Shown here piece by piece: positions 22,692-32,630 of a DNA stretch of 64,000 nt. Both the position numbers and the translations under genes were made by a program. Numbering within the stretch: position 1 is the stretch's first letter; the number at the start of each line of letters is the position of its first letter. This DNA comes from Nonomuraea candida (GTDB lineage Bacteria > Actinomycetota > Actinomycetes > Streptosporangiales > Streptosporangiaceae). The stretch covers positions 62,001-126,000 of the forward strand of contig NZ_JOAG01000005.1 of assembly GCF_000725485.1 (NCBI RefSeq). Reading direction: 5' to 3'. The notes below the pieces were generated by a model. That model was given only the letters and a program-made list of their open reading frames with translations. It was not told the origin of the DNA and did no database searches.

Positions 22692-23888
22692 GTGTTCGGC
22701 AAGGTGCGGGCGTGGTCCAAACGCCACGAGAGGCTGGCCAGCGTCCTCCGGGTGGCGCCGTTGGCGATGTTGTGCGCGCTGACGGCGGTGCCGTACGCGA
22801 TGGTGGGGGAGCCGTACGCGGAGGGTGGCGCGCCGGCGGCCGCCGGGGTCTACCTCGACCTGGCGGGCTATCTGGTCCTGTCCGCGGCGCTGCTGGCGCC
22901 GCTGTTGTGGCGGAGCCGGCCGCTGGCGGCGTTCGCGGTCATCGCGCTGATCAGCTTCGGGCAGTGGCTGGCGGACGTGGCCGCGCTGCCGGCGAACCTG
23001 GCGGTGCTGGTGGCGCTGTGGTCGGTGGCCTACGAGTGCTCGTTCCGGTGGGCGCTGGCCGCGTGCCTGGTGGCGGAGCTGGGCATCTTCCTGGCCGTGG
23101 TCGACTGGCGGAACCCGACGTTCGGCATGTTCTTCGGCGGCTCGATCTTCGTCCTGACGATCTGGCTGACCGGCCTGTACGCCAACACCCGCCGCCGCTA
23201 CCTGGAGAGCCTGGAGGAGCGGGCCGAGCGGGCCGAGCGCGAGCGCGACCAGCAGGCCAAGATGGCGGCCGCGGCCGAGCGGGCCAGGATCGCCAGGGAG
23301 CTGCACGACGTGGTGGCCCACAACGTCAGCGTGATGGTGGTGCAGGCCGACGGCGCGGGTTTCGCCATGGACAGCGACCTCGATCAGGCCCGGCTGGCGG
23401 TCAGGAACATCTCCAAGACCGGCCGCGCCGCGCTGGCCGAGATGCGCCGGCTGGTCGGCGTGTTGCGCGAGAACGAGGCCGCGGGCACCGACTACACCCC
23501 GCAGCCGGGGCTGGACCAGCTTGAGGAGCTCGTACGCGGCTCGGCCGTGCCGGCCCGGCTGAGCGTCGGCGGCGTGCGCGCCGAGCTGCCGGAGGGCCAG
23601 CAGCTCACCGTCTACCGCATCGTCCAGGAGGCGCTGACGAACGCCCTCAAACACGGCGGCCCGGGCGTCGAGGCCGCGGTGGAGATCGACTACACCGGCC
23701 CCGACCTGGTGGTGCGCGTGACCGACAACGGCCGGGGCGCGGCGGCCCCCAGGAGCCCCGGCGGGCACGGCCTGATCGGCATGCGCGAACGGGTCGGCAT
23801 GTACGGCGGCGCCGTGTCCGCGGGCCCCCGCAAGGGCGGCGGTTTCGAGGTGCGGGCGACATTGCCCATGGTCAAGGAGGCGGCGTGA
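22692..23888 (+). CDS. DesK/NarX-type sensor histidine kinase
   Basis: 398 residues. Four or five transmembrane segments occupy residues about 20-165. A coiled coil (170-195) follows, then the HisKA_3 box ERARIARELHDVVAHNVSVM with phospho-acceptor H205, and the HATPase domain with QEALTNALKHG, DNGRG and GHGLIGMRERV. Start GTG 22692 is without a strong ribosome site. It phosphorylates the NarL-type regulator that follows. The downstream ABC exporter is its likely target. The stimulus is unknown. Confidence 0.92.
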   Translation: MFGKVRAWSKRHERLASVLRVAPLAMLCALTAVPYAMVGEPYAEGGAPAAAGVYLDLAGYLVLSAALLAPLLWRSRPLAAFAVIALISFGQWLADVAALPANLAVLVALWSVAYECSFRWALAACLVAELGIFLAVVDWRNPTFGMFFGGSIFVLTIWLTGLYANTRRRYLESLEERAERAERERDQQAKMAAAAERARIARELHDVVAHNVSVMVVQADGAGFAMDSDLDQARLAVRNISKTGRAALAEMRRLVGVLRENEAAGTDYTPQPGLDQLEELVRGSAVPARLSVGGVRAELPEGQQLTVYRIVQEALTNALKHGGPGVEAAVEIDYTGPDLVVRVTDNGRGAAAPRSPGGHGLIGMRERVGMYGGAVSAGPRKGGGFEVRATLPMVKEAA

Positions 23889-23937
23889 TTCGCGTGGTGC
23901 TGGTGAAGGAGGCGGCGTGATTCGCGTGATGCTGGTG
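23874..23937 (+). repeat. 32-bp tandem duplication at the kinase-regulator junction
   Basis: Copies 23874-23905 and 23906-23937 differ at one base (G/A). Each contains an AAGGAGG ribosome site, the GTGATT start and the next codons. The first copy creates an 11-codon frame (MIRVVLVKEAA) from GTG 23885 that ends in TGA overlapping the regulator start as GTGA. Confidence 0.95.
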
Positions 23938-24567
23938 GACGATCAGCAGTTGTTGCGGGCGGGGTTCAAGATGGTGCTCGGAGCCCAGCCGGACATCGAG
24001 GTGGTGGCCGAGGCCGGCGACGGGGTCACGGCGCTGGAGCTGCTGAAGACCACCGAGGTGGACGTGGTGCTGATGGACGTGCGCATGCCGGCCATGGACG
24101 GCGTGGAGGCCACCAGGCGCATCGAGGGGCCGAAGGTGCTCATCCTGACCACGTTCGACCTCGACGAGTACGCCTTCGCGGCGGTCAAGGCGGGCGCGGC
24201 CGGGTTCCTGCTGAAGGACGTGCCGCCGGCGGACCTGGTGGAGGCCATCAGGGTGGTGCACGCGGGCGACTCGGTGGTCTCGCCGAGCACGTTGCGGCGG
24301 ATGCTGGACCGGTTCGCGGCGCAGCTCCCGAGCGGCGAGCCGCTGACGGCGGGCGAGCTGACGCCGCGCGAGCGCGAGGTGCTGCTCATGGTGGCGCGCG
24401 GCCTGTCGAACACGGAGATCGCCGAGCGCCTGGCGGTGGCCGAGGCGACGGTGAAGACGCATCTGGGGCGGGTGCTGGCCAAGCTGGGGCTGCGGGACCG
24501 GGCGCAGGTGGTGGTGTACGCGTACGAGGCCGGGCTGATCGTGCCCTCCCATCGGCCGAAAGTCTGA
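23917..24567 (+). CDS. NarL/LuxR-family response regulator
   Basis: 216 residues. Receiver domain with acidic pocket DD (8-9), phospho-acceptor D54 (VVLMDVRMP), Thr in ILTTFD and Lys in FLLKDVP. The LuxR-type helix-turn-helix is about 150-210 (LTPREREVLLMVARGLSNTE, AEATVKTHLGRVLAKL). Start GTG 23917 follows the second AAGGAGG of the duplicated junction. Partner of the preceding kinase; probable activator of the ABC transporter genes. Confidence 0.93.
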   Translation: MIRVMLVDDQQLLRAGFKMVLGAQPDIEVVAEAGDGVTALELLKTTEVDVVLMDVRMPAMDGVEATRRIEGPKVLILTTFDLDEYAFAAVKAGAAGFLLKDVPPADLVEAIRVVHAGDSVVSPSTLRRMLDRFAAQLPSGEPLTAGELTPREREVLLMVARGLSNTEIAERLAVAEATVKTHLGRVLAKLGLRDRAQVVVYAYEAGLIVPSHRPKV

Positions 24568-24675
24568 CCGGGGTCATCCACGGGCGCAGGAGAAGTCCCT
24601 CCTCAGGACCCACGAATACCGAAATTTCCACTCCTAGCGTTGGTTGCGCCTGAAAACAGCAACCAAGGAGTGAAC

Positions 24676-25428
24676 GTGACGCTCACCGAGACCCGGCGCC
24701 AGGCTCCGCCCGCCGTGGTGGCCACCGATCTGACCAAGGTGTACGGCCAGGGGGACACCCGGGTCCACGCCCTTCGCGGGGTGAACGTGTCCTTCGCCAC
24801 GGGTGCGTTCACCGCCATCATGGGGCCGTCGGGTTCCGGCAAGTCCACGCTGATGCACTGCCTGGCCGGGCTCGACGCCGCCACCTCCGGCACCGTGCAC
24901 ATCGGCGACGTGGAGCTGACGGGGCTGTCCGACCGGCAGCTCACGCTGCTGCGCCGCGAGCGGATCGGCTTCATCTTCCAGGCGTTCAACCTGCTGCCCA
25001 CGCTGACCGCGGAGCAGAACATCCGCCTGCCGCTGGACATCTCCGCCCGCCAGGCGGACCAGCAGCTCTTCGACCGGGTCATCGAGACCGTCGGGCTGAA
25101 GGACCGGCTCTCGCACCGGCCGACCGAGCTGTCCGGCGGGCAGCAGCAGCGGGTGGCCGTGGCCAGGGCGCTCATCAGCAAGCCCCAGGTGATCTTCGCC
25201 GACGAGCCCACGGGGAACCTGGACTCGCGCAGCGGCGCGGAGGTCCTGTCCTTCCTGCGCACCTCCGTGCGCGAGCTGGGCCAGACCATCGTCATGGTGA
25301 CGCACGACCCCATGGCGGCCTCGTACGCCGACCGGGTGGTGTTCCTGCGCGACGGCGAGCTGGTCACCGAGGTCACCGCGCCGACGCCGCAGACCGTGCT
25401 GGACACGCTCGTCCGGCTGGAGGCGTGA
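24676..25428 (+). CDS. MacB/LolD-type ABC transporter ATP-binding protein
   Basis: 250 residues from GTG 24676, with AAGGAG at 24665-24670. Walker [11 protein letters not shown]-loop FQAFNLLP, signature [15 protein letters not shown], Walker [14 protein letters not shown] and H-loop VTHD are all present. The short insert and family text match ATPases that drive FtsX-like permeases. The partner permease starts one base after the stop. The group is probably controlled by the two-component system upstream. May export a peptide, antibiotic or lipoprotein-type substrate. Confidence 0.93.
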   Translation: MTLTETRRQAPPAVVATDLTKVYGQGDTRVHALRGVNVSFATGAFTAIMGPSGSGKSTLMHCLAGLDAATSGTVHIGDVELTGLSDRQLTLLRRERIGFIFQAFNLLPTLTAEQNIRLPLDISARQADQQLFDRVIETVGLKDRLSHRPTELSGGQQQRVAVARALISKPQVIFADEPTGNLDSRSGAEVLSFLRTSVRELGQTIVMVTHDPMAASYADRVVFLRDGELVTEVTAPTPQTVLDTLVRLEA

Positions 25429-25429
25429 G

Positions 25430-27919
25430 GTGCTGAAGACGGCGCTGGCCGGGCTGCGCGCGCACCGGCTGAGACTGCTGCTCACCGCGCTGGCGATCAC
25501 GCTGGGCGTGGGCTTCATCGCGGGCACGTTCGTGCTCAACGACACCGTCGAGGCCGGCTTCGCCCAGCGGGTGACGGCCGACGCGGGCAAGGTGGCGGTC
25601 GCCGTGCTGCCCGGGCAGGCCGACGGCGTGCTGCCGGAGGAGGTGCTGGAGCGGGTGCGCGCGGTGCCCGGCGTGAGCGAGGCCCAGGGCCTGGTCCGGG
25701 GCGCCGCGCCGGTGCTGGGCAAGAACGGCAAGACCTTCGGCAACGCCCCCACCACGGCCCTGTCCGTGATCAGCGGCCCGCTCGACCGCACCGACGTGGT
25801 CGCGGGGACCGGCCCCGGCACCGACGACGGCGCGGCCGTGCTGGACGAGAACACGGCCAGGGCGCAGGGCTTCCGGCTCGGCGACACGATCTCCGTGCTC
25901 GACGCGAAGCAGGCCGCCCACTCCTTCAAGCTGGTCGGCCTGATCGACACGGGCGTGGACCAGATGCTCGCCTACACCGGCGCGGTCGGCTTCACCCCGG
26001 CCACGGCGCAGCGCATGACGGGCGCGAAGGGGTACGCCGAGATCGACGTCGCCGGCTCGGGCGCGGGGCTGAAGCAGGCCGTCGCGGCGGCCGTGGGCGG
26101 CTCGTACACCGTCAAGACCGGCGCCGAGCTGGCCGACGACCTGGCCAAGGCGGCCGGGGTCGAGACGCGGATGTTCACGCTGGGCCTGCTGATGTTCGGC
26201 CTCGTGGCGATGCTGGTGGCCGCGCTGGTCATCTACAACACCTTCAACATCCTCGTCGCCCAGCGCACCCGGGAGATGGCGCTGCTGCGCTGCATCGGGG
26301 CCACGCGGGGGCAGGTGTTCGGCTCGATCCTGCTGGAGTCGTCCGTGGTGGGCCTGCTGGCCTCCGTGCTGGGCCTGCTCACCGGGTACGGCCTGGCCGC
26401 GCTCACGCTGACCGTGCTCGCCTCCCTGGACGCGCCGCTGCCCACAGACGCGGCGATCGCGCTCACCCCGGCCACGACGGGCATCGGCCTGGCCGTGGGG
26501 CTGGTGGTGACGGTGGGCGCGGCGCTGCTGCCGGCCCGTTCGGCCACCCGCGTGCCGCCGATCGCGGCGCTGCGCAGCCAGCCCGAGGAGCAGACGTTCC
26601 GCACCGGCCTGGTGCGCGGCGGCTTCGCGGCGCTCTTCCTGGTGGCGGGGCTGGGCACGACGGCCGCGGGCGTGTTCGTGATGCAGGCCGGAGAGCCGGT
26701 CTCGCTCTTCGTGGTGATGGCCGGGGGCGCGCTGACCTTCCTGGCGGTGCTCATCCTGGGCCCGGTGCTGGTACGGCCGCTGAGCGCGCTGGTCGGCTGG
26801 ATCCCGCGCCGGCTGTTCGGCGTGCCGGGCCGCCTGGCGGTGGACAACTCCGGGCGCAACCCGAGGCGGGCCGCCACCACCACGGTCGCGCTGACCATCG
26901 GGGTGACGCTGATGACGCTGATCTCGGTGGTCACCGCGTCCACGAGGCTGACCATGACGGCCAAGCTGGACGAGCAGTTCCCGGTCGACTACCTGCTGGC
27001 GAGCCAGCAGCAGGAGGCCGTCGTCCCCAGGTCGGTGGCCGAGGAGCTGCGCGGCCGGCCGGAGCTGTCCTCGGTGGCGCAGATCCGCGAGGTCCGGGCC
27101 GCGGTGGCGGGGCAGCGCCTCGACGTGGGCACCTTCAGCGGGCACGTCGAGCCGTATGTCGTCTCCGGCTCCATGCGGGGCCTCGGCGCGGGTCAGGCCG
27201 CCCTGGACCGGGCCACGGCCGGCCGGCTCGGCGTGCGGGTGGGCGACGCGGTCGCGCTGCGCACCAAGCGGGCGGGCACGGTGTCGCTCAAGGTGGTGGC
27301 GCTGCTCGACGGCAACGAGACGTCGCTGCCGCCGGTCACGGTCGCGGAGCGGGCGTTCGAGTCGTACTTCGGGGCGGTGCCCGACTCGCGGGTGATGGTC
27401 ACGATCAAGGACGGCGTGGCGGAGGAGCGGGCCCGCGCGGTGGTGGACGCCGCCGCGGCGCCTTACCCGATGGTGCAGGTGAGCAGCTCGACCGAGGTGC
27501 GCGGGCAGTTCGACGAGACGCTCGACATGCTGCTCATGATCATCACCGGGCTGCTCGGCCTGGCGATCCTCATCTCGCTGCTGGGCATCGCGAACACGCT
27601 CTCCCTGTCGGTCCACGAACGCACCAGGGAGTCGGCCCTGCTGCGGGCCCTGGGCCTGACCCGGCCCCAGTTGCGCCGCATGCTGTCGGTCGAGGCGCTG
27701 GTGCTCGGCCTGATCGGGGCGCTGGTGGGCGTCGTGCTCGGCGTCGCCTTCGGGTGGGCCGCGATGCGGGCGATGCTGGACGGGGCCCGCTTCTCGGTGC
27801 CCCTGGGGCAGATAGCGCTGTTCGTGGTGCTGTCGGGGGCGGCGGGCGTGCTCGCGGCGGTGCTCCCGGCCCGGCGCGCCGCCCGGGCGTCGATCGTGGG
27901 CTCCCTCGCGACGGGCTGA
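25430..27919 (+). CDS. FtsX/MacB-like ABC transporter permease, two-module
   Basis: 829 residues. N-terminal helix ([21 protein letters not shown]), extracytoplasmic MacB-like domain (about 40-240), three helices with the FtsX text [19 protein letters not shown], two or more central helices, a second extracytoplasmic domain (about 500-690), then a second FtsX module ([20 protein letters not shown]) with the final three helices. This ten-helix, two-FtsX layout is typical of actinobacterial exporters that act with a single MacB-like ATPase. Start GTG 25430. Confidence 0.92.
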   Translation: MLKTALAGLRAHRLRLLLTALAITLGVGFIAGTFVLNDTVEAGFAQRVTADAGKVAVAVLPGQADGVLPEEVLERVRAVPGVSEAQGLVRGAAPVLGKNGKTFGNAPTTALSVISGPLDRTDVVAGTGPGTDDGAAVLDENTARAQGFRLGDTISVLDAKQAAHSFKLVGLIDTGVDQMLAYTGAVGFTPATAQRMTGAKGYAEIDVAGSGAGLKQAVAAAVGGSYTVKTGAELADDLAKAAGVETRMFTLGLLMFGLVAMLVAALVIYNTFNILVAQRTREMALLRCIGATRGQVFGSILLESSVVGLLASVLGLLTGYGLAALTLTVLASLDAPLPTDAAIALTPATTGIGLAVGLVVTVGAALLPARSATRVPPIAALRSQPEEQTFRTGLVRGGFAALFLVAGLGTTAAGVFVMQAGEPVSLFVVMAGGALTFLAVLILGPVLVRPLSALVGWIPRRLFGVPGRLAVDNSGRNPRRAATTTVALTIGVTLMTLISVVTASTRLTMTAKLDEQFPVDYLLASQQQEAVVPRSVAEELRGRPELSSVAQIREVRAAVAGQRLDVGTFSGHVEPYVVSGSMRGLGAGQAALDRATAGRLGVRVGDAVALRTKRAGTVSLKVVALLDGNETSLPPVTVAERAFESYFGAVPDSRVMVTIKDGVAEERARAVVDAAAAPYPMVQVSSSTEVRGQFDETLDMLLMIITGLLGLAILISLLGIANTLSLSVHERTRESALLRALGLTRPQLRRMLSVEALVLGLIGALVGVVLGVAFGWAAMRAMLDGARFSVPLGQIALFVVLSGAAGVLAAVLPARRAARASIVGSLATG

Positions 27920-27998
27920 GTCGGGCGAAAGCCCCCGTAGCCGAATAAACCCGAAAAACACGGATAGAGGGTACGAGCGGGTCGGGCGTCTTATGGGG

Positions 27999-28118
27999 GC
28001 GGCGCCCGGCCCTCATGCGGTCAGCGGGGGTGTGACGGGCCCTCATGCGGCCGGGCGGTGCGACCCGGCCCCCGCGGTCAGCCGGGGTGCGGCGCGGCCC
28101 CTCGTGCGGTCAGCGGGG
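27999..28118. repeat. imperfect GC-rich direct repeats between ABC permease and immunity gene
   Basis: The phrase GGCCCTCATGCGGTCAGCGG or close variants occurs at about 28007, 28038 and 28097. The region separates convergent genes and holds no other signal. Degree of repetition is modest. Confidence 0.5.
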
Positions 28119-28379
28119 GGTGCGGCCGGGCCAGAGTTCGGCCACGGTCTCCGGGTCGAGCAGCGGCCTGGCCACCACCTCGCCCGTGGCCCGGTCGATC
28201 ACCACGCACCCGCCCCCGACGGTCTCCGGCAGCCGGGCCGGGTCGTCGGGTTCGAGGTCGCGGACCCACCCCACGTAGCCGCCCTCGAACCCGTACACGC
28301 CGACGGGCAGCGCCTCCTCCGGCGGCCGGACCCCGTTGAAGTACTCCTCGGCCAGCGCCCTGGCCCGCTCCAGATTCAT
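28110..28379 (-). CDS. YrhB/Imm35-like putative immunity protein
   Basis: 89 residues: MNLERARALAEEYFNGVRPP, GYVGWVRDLEPDD, GGGCVVIDRATGEVVA. The small alpha/beta pattern with GW and VDR.TG matches YrhB-like proteins assigned as immunity family Imm35. Its ATG overlaps the stop of the toxin-domain gene (28376-28379), the usual arrangement for toxin-immunity pairs. It would bind and block the deamidase in the producing cell. Confidence 0.7.
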   Translation of the reverse strand: MNLERARALAEEYFNGVRPPEEALPVGVYGFEGGYVGWVRDLEPDDPARLPETVGGGCVVIDRATGEVVARPLLDPETVAELWPGRTPR

Positions 28380-29350
28380 CGTGGCCGCCCCCGGCGATCG
28401 AGTATCACGCAGAACACCCCCGTCACGGTCCGGTACGGCGGCTCGACCGACATGTGCCCCCGCTGGGCGTCGATCCAGATCACCTCACCGTCGAAGTTGA
28501 CCGCGTTCCAGGCGTGGGAGCCGCCGCCCGGCCAGCGCACCACGATGACCGCCCCGGCCCCGTGCCCGGCGTCGAGCAGGCGCTTGGCGATCATCGGGTA
28601 GGCGTGCCGGCCCTGGCCCGCGTACTGCAGGCGGTGCCCCGTCCACCGCTCGATCCGGGCCACGCTCCCCCGCTCGCCGCTCAGCAGCGGCCGGCCGATG
28701 CGGTCGTGCTCGGGCAGCCGGGGCGCGGCCGTGGCGGGCTCGCCGTGCCAGGTGGACAGCACGGCCAGCGCGCAGTCGGCGGCGTTGGAGGCCCGGAACG
28801 GGTCGTCGGCCGGGCCGCCGCCGTTGATCAGGCGCACCCAGGTGCCGCGCGGGTCGGGAAAGCGGGCGCCGGGCCGCAGCGCCTCGGCCAGGTCCCGCTC
28901 CACCTGCGGGTCCGGCTGCGCCAGCCCGCCCGGCACGCCGTACGGACGGCTGTCGGCGAGCCTGGGCGGCCGGTCGGGCCCGTCGAACCAGTCGTCACCC
29001 GCCCGCTGCCGCCCGTCGAGCCAGTCACCCTCCGCCCGCTGCCGCCCGTCGAGCCAGTCACCCTCCGCCGACTGCCGCCCGTCGAACCCGTCGAAGCCGC
29101 CGAACCCGTCGAAGCCCCCGAACCCGCCGAAGCCGTCATCCTCCGGGCGGTCCGGCGGGTTCGGGGGCGGCGTCGGGCGGGCGTCGGTCTCCGGGCGTGC
29201 CGACAGGTCCGGGCGCCGCACGGCGGGGTCGTCGGTCCCCGGATCCGCGGCGCGCTCGTAGTCGAGCCACCGCACGCCGTCGGCCACGACGGGGTTGTAG
29301 TGTCCCTCTTCCAGGGCCCACCGGACACTCGGCTTGCGCTCGCGGAACAC
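28376..29350 (-). CDS. papain-fold toxin glutamine deamidase (Tox-PL-like) protein
   Basis: 324 residues from GTG 29350, with AGGAGG six bases upstream. Residues 1-38 form a short conserved head. Residues 40-135 are disordered, with GFGGF/DGF repeats and three DGRQxAxxDW units (90-124). The C-terminal domain (about 170-320) has the likely Cys-His-Asp triad: C193 (AADCALAV), H279 (GGGSHAWNAV) and D294 (VIWIDAQRG). This matches the toxin glutamine deamidase of polymorphic toxins. No signal peptide, WXG or PAAR domain is visible, so the delivery route is unknown. The immunity gene overlaps its end. Confidence 0.75.
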   Translation of the reverse strand: MFRERKPSVRWALEEGHYNPVVADGVRWLDYERAADPGTDDPAVRRPDLSARPETDARPTPPPNPPDRPEDDGFGGFGGFDGFGGFDGFDGRQSAEGDWLDGRQRAEGDWLDGRQRAGDDWFDGPDRPPRLADSRPYGVPGGLAQPDPQVERDLAEALRPGARFPDPRGTWVRLINGGGPADDPFRASNAADCALAVLSTWHGEPATAAPRLPEHDRIGRPLLSGERGSVARIERWTGHRLQYAGQGRHAYPMIAKRLLDAGHGAGAVIVVRWPGGGSHAWNAVNFDGEVIWIDAQRGHMSVEPPYRTVTGVFCVILDRRGRPR

Positions 29351-29471
29351 GGCCTGCCTCCTGTCATGCTCGACGACCGATCGTAGAGGCGACACCGTGG
29401 CGAGGAGGCGAAGTCGGCAAGATTTCCGGCCCGGACCATGCCCCGTACCTGCGCAAACGGGGTCGGAACCG

Positions 29472-31070
29472 TCAGGCCGCCCGCACCTTGACGGCGTGCA
29501 GGCCGGTCGCGCCGTCGGGCGCGGACGGCGCCTGCCGGTCGGTCTGGGTGCGCCCCGCGGCGTCGGTCGCGCGCACCTCGATCGTGTGCTCCCCCGGCGT
29601 CGCGGTCCAGTCGATCGACCACTGCCGCCAGGTGTCCGGCCCCGGCACCTCGGCCAGCCTCGCCTGCCGCCACTGCCCGCCGTCCACCCGCACCTCCACG
29701 GCGGCCACGCCGGTGTGCTGGGCCCAGGCGACCCCGGCGATGGTGGTGGCGCCGGCCGGCAGCGAGTCGCCCGCCTTGGGCACGTCGATGCGCGACTGGG
29801 TCTTGATGGGGCCCTTGGCCGACCAGCCGCGCGGAGTCCAGTACGCCTGGTCGGTGTCGAACCTGGTCACCTTGATGTCCACCACCCACTTGGTGGCCGA
29901 GACGTACCCGTACAGGCCGGGCACCACCTGCCGCACGGGGAAGCCGTGATCGACGGGCAGCGCCTCGCCGTTCATCGCCACGGCGAACAGCGCGTCGCGG
30001 CCGTCCATCACCACGTCCACCGGGGTGCCGCAGGTGAAGCCGTCGGCGGAGGTGGACAGCAACATGTCGGCGCCGGAGCGCAGCCCGGCGCGGCGCAGCA
30101 CGTCGGCCATCCGCGCGCCCAGCCAGCGGGCGTTGCCCACGTAGGGGCCGCCCACCTCGTTGGAGACGCAGGTCAGCGTGACGTCCGCCTCGGTGAGCGG
30201 CAGCTTGAGCAGGTCGGCGTACGTGAGCTCGACCGGGCGGTCCACCAGGCCGTGGATGCGCAGCGTCCAGTCGCGCGGATCGACCTGCGGGACGACGAGG
30301 GCGGTGTCGACGCGGTAGAAGTCGCGGTTGGGGGTGACGAACGGCGACAGGCCGCCGATCCGGAGGTCGGCGCCGGCCGGGATGGGCCTGGCCGGGGTCG
30401 CGGGCGCGGGCAGCCGCACCCCGGCCCGGGCGGCGTCCACGGCCTGCCGCCCGCCGAACTGCCGCCCGAGCAGCGCGGCCGCCCCCGCCACGGCGACCCC
30501 GCCGGCCGCCCCGGTGAGCAACCGCCGCCGGTCGAACCCCGCCGCCACTCCCCCGGCCCGCATCACGGCCGGCCGCTCCGGCCACGCCTTGGCGCCTTCC
30601 CCACCCTCCCGCGCCTCGGCGGGGACGGGGGCGCCGGCGGCGCGGCGTACCAGCCAGGACAGTGCCCAGGCGGCCACGGCCACCCCGGCCACGGTGGGCA
30701 GCGCGTCCGGGAGCGCGGCGTCCGGCCGGGTCAGCACCGCCAGCACGCCGATCGCCCCGAACGCGGTCAGCCCCGCGAAGCCGTGGGAGAGCCGGCGGCG
30801 GGACCACACCCCGATGAGGGCGGCGACCGCGGCGAGCACCACCAGCACGCCCCCGACCAGGACCGCCTTGTCGTTCTCGCCGAACGTCCTGATGGCGAAG
30901 TCCTTGACCGGGGCGGGCGTCAGATCGACGGTGGCGTCGCCCACGGCCACGACGGGGAACGCCCCGGGCCCGACGAGGCCGGCCGCGAGCTGCGCGATCC
31001 CGAGCGCCAGGCCCCCGGACACCAGTCCCGCCAGGGCTCCCGCCCAGGCGGGAATCTCATTCCTCTGCAC
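29472..31070 (-). CDS. membrane-bound molybdopterin-dependent oxidoreductase (sulfite-oxidase family)
   Basis: 532 residues. Four N-terminal transmembrane segments (about 12-34, 69-90, 96-113, 124-141), then FDRRRLLTGAAGGVAVAGAA (179-198), a Tat-like RR plus hydrophobic stretch. The Moco domain (about 245-430) has the metal-ligand Cys in LTCVSNE (C301) and GFPVRQVVPG. A C-terminal Ig-like Mo-co dimerisation domain follows (about 435-525). It faces outside the membrane and would oxidise or reduce a small oxo-compound; the electron partner is not encoded nearby. Confidence 0.9.
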   Translation of the reverse strand: MQRNEIPAWAGALAGLVSGGLALGIAQLAAGLVGPGAFPVVAVGDATVDLTPAPVKDFAIRTFGENDKAVLVGGVLVVLAAVAALIGVWSRRRLSHGFAGLTAFGAIGVLAVLTRPDAALPDALPTVAGVAVAAWALSWLVRRAAGAPVPAEAREGGEGAKAWPERPAVMRAGGVAAGFDRRRLLTGAAGGVAVAGAAALLGRQFGGRQAVDAARAGVRLPAPATPARPIPAGADLRIGGLSPFVTPNRDFYRVDTALVVPQVDPRDWTLRIHGLVDRPVELTYADLLKLPLTEADVTLTCVSNEVGGPYVGNARWLGARMADVLRRAGLRSGADMLLSTSADGFTCGTPVDVVMDGRDALFAVAMNGEALPVDHGFPVRQVVPGLYGYVSATKWVVDIKVTRFDTDQAYWTPRGWSAKGPIKTQSRIDVPKAGDSLPAGATTIAGVAWAQHTGVAAVEVRVDGGQWRQARLAEVPGPDTWRQWSIDWTATPGEHTIEVRATDAAGRTQTDRQAPSAPDGATGLHAVKVRAA

Positions 31071-31136
31071 AGTCCGAAGGTACGTCCGCCCGGGACCCGC
31101 GAACCTTACACGGTGGTTACGAGCACCCGCTCAGGC

Positions 31137-31262
31137 GCACGCGGTCGTCACGCACGCGGTCGTCACGCACGCGGTCGTCACGCACGCGGCGGTCCGGCGC
31201 ACGCGGCGGTCCGGCGCACGCGGCGGTCCGGCGCACGAGTCAGGCGCACGAGGTCCGGCGCA
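31137..31262. repeat. tandem 15-17-bp GC-rich repeats
   Basis: Three units of GCACGCGGTCGTCAC (31137-31151, 31152-31166, 31167-31181) are followed by three of GCACGCGGCGGTCCG (31182-31196, 31199-31213, 31216-31230), spaced by GC, and then degenerate copies to 31262. The array lies between the start of the oxidoreductase gene and the end of rdgB, which are both on the minus strand. Confidence 0.85.
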
Positions 31263-31270
31263 CGCGGCGG

Positions 31271-31861
31271 TCAGGAGGCGAGCAGGTCGCGCACGATGGG
31301 GGCCAGCGCGCCGAAGGCCCGGCCCCGGTGGCTGATCGCGTCTTTCTCCTCGGGCGACAGCTCGGCCGTCGTGCGCTCCTCGCCCTCGGGCACGAAGATC
31401 GGGTCGTAGCCGAACCCGTTGGTCCCCCGGGGAGTGCGGACGATGCGGCCCGGCAGCACCCCCTCCACCACCCGGGACTCCCCGGACGGCAGCGCCAGCG
31501 CGGCGGCGCAGGCGAAGTGGGCGCCCAGCTTGTCGTCGGGCACGTCGGAGACCTGGGCGAGCAGCAGCTCCAGGTTGGCCTGGTCGTCGCCGTGCCGCCC
31601 GGCCCAGCGGGCGGAGAAGACGCCCGGCATGCCGTTGAGCACGTCGACGCAGAGCCCGGAGTCGTCGGCGACCGCCGGCAGGCCGGCGCCCCGGGCGACG
31701 GCGTGCGCCTTGAGCAGCGCGTTCTCCTCGAAGGTGACGCCGGTCTCGGCGATCTCGCCGATCGAGGGGAACTCCTCCAGCCCGACGATGTCGAAGCCGG
31801 AGAGGATGCGGCGCAGCTCCGCGATCTTGCCCGCGTTGCGCGTGGCCAGCACGATCTTCAT
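31271..31861 (-). CDS. rdgB: non-canonical purine NTP pyrophosphatase (HAM1/RdgB)
   Basis: 196 residues with [11 protein letters not shown] near the start, [32 protein letters not shown] and a terminal ISHRG motif. Removes dITP/XTP from nucleotide pools. Its ATG overlaps the rph stop, as in many actinobacteria, so the two are coupled. Confidence 0.95.
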   Translation of the reverse strand: MKIVLATRNAGKIAELRRILSGFDIVGLEEFPSIGEIAETGVTFEENALLKAHAVARGAGLPAVADDSGLCVDVLNGMPGVFSARWAGRHGDDQANLELLLAQVSDVPDDKLGAHFACAAALALPSGESRVVEGVLPGRIVRTPRGTNGFGYDPIFVPEGEERTTAELSPEEKDAISHRGRAFGALAPIVRDLLAS

Positions 31862-32577
31862 GAACCCAGGGCCTCCTGCTGGATGAGGGTCAGCTCCTCA
31901 CAGCCTGCCACGGCCAGGTCGAGCAGCTGGTCGAGGGCCGCCCGGTCGAACGGCGCGCCCTCGGCCGTGCCCTGCACCTCGACGAACGTGCCCTCGCCGG
32001 TCATCACGACGTTCATGTCGGTCTCGGCGGCGACGTCTTCGGTGTAGCAGAGGTCGAGCATCGGCACGGAACCGACCACGCCGACGGAGACGGCCGCGAC
32101 CGAGCCGATGAGCGGGTCGCCGGGGCACATGCGGCGCTTGCGCATCCAGTCGATCGCGTCGGCCAGCGCGACGTAGGCGCCGGTGATCGCGGCGGTCCTG
32201 GTGCCGCCGTCGGCCTGCAGCACGTCGCAGTCGAGCAGAATGGAGTTTTCCCCCAACGCTTTGTAATCGACGCAGGCACGCAGCGACCGCCCGATCAACC
32301 GGGAAATCTCGTGAGTGCGCCCGCCGATTTTGCCGCGGACCGATTCGCGATCGTTACGGGTATTGGTCGCCCGCGGCAACATCGCATATTCGGCCGTTAC
32401 CCAGCCCTGGCCGCTGCCCCTGCGCCATCTGGGCACGCTGTCCTGCACGGACGCGGCGCACAACACCCGGGTGCCGCCGAATTCCACCAGCACGGAACCC
32501 TCGGCATGGGTCAGCCATTGCCGGGTGATGGTGATGGGACGGAGCTGGTCAGGGTTGCGGCCATCCTGTCGGGACAT
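31858..32577 (-). CDS. rph: ribonuclease PH
   Basis: 239 residues from ATG 32577 ([15 protein letters not shown]). Phosphorolytic RNase features: [67 protein letters not shown] and [17 protein letters not shown]. Trims tRNA 3' ends. The frame extends upstream without a better start. Confidence 0.95.
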   Translation of the reverse strand: MSRQDGRNPDQLRPITITRQWLTHAEGSVLVEFGGTRVLCAASVQDSVPRWRRGSGQGWVTAEYAMLPRATNTRNDRESVRGKIGGRTHEISRLIGRSLRACVDYKALGENSILLDCDVLQADGGTRTAAITGAYVALADAIDWMRKRRMCPGDPLIGSVAAVSVGVVGSVPMLDLCYTEDVAAETDMNVVMTGEGTFVEVQGTAEGAPFDRAALDQLLDLAVAGCEELTLIQQEALGS

Positions 32578-32630
32578 GCAGATCACCCTATCTCCGCGGC
32601 ACGACACTCTTGACCAAATGTGTCCGCCAC

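Noticed and set aside
29334..31409. 691-codon plus-strand frame opposite the molybdopterin oxidoreductase
   Set aside because: Typical GC-rich antisense shadow; the minus-strand protein has clear family motifs and membrane segments.
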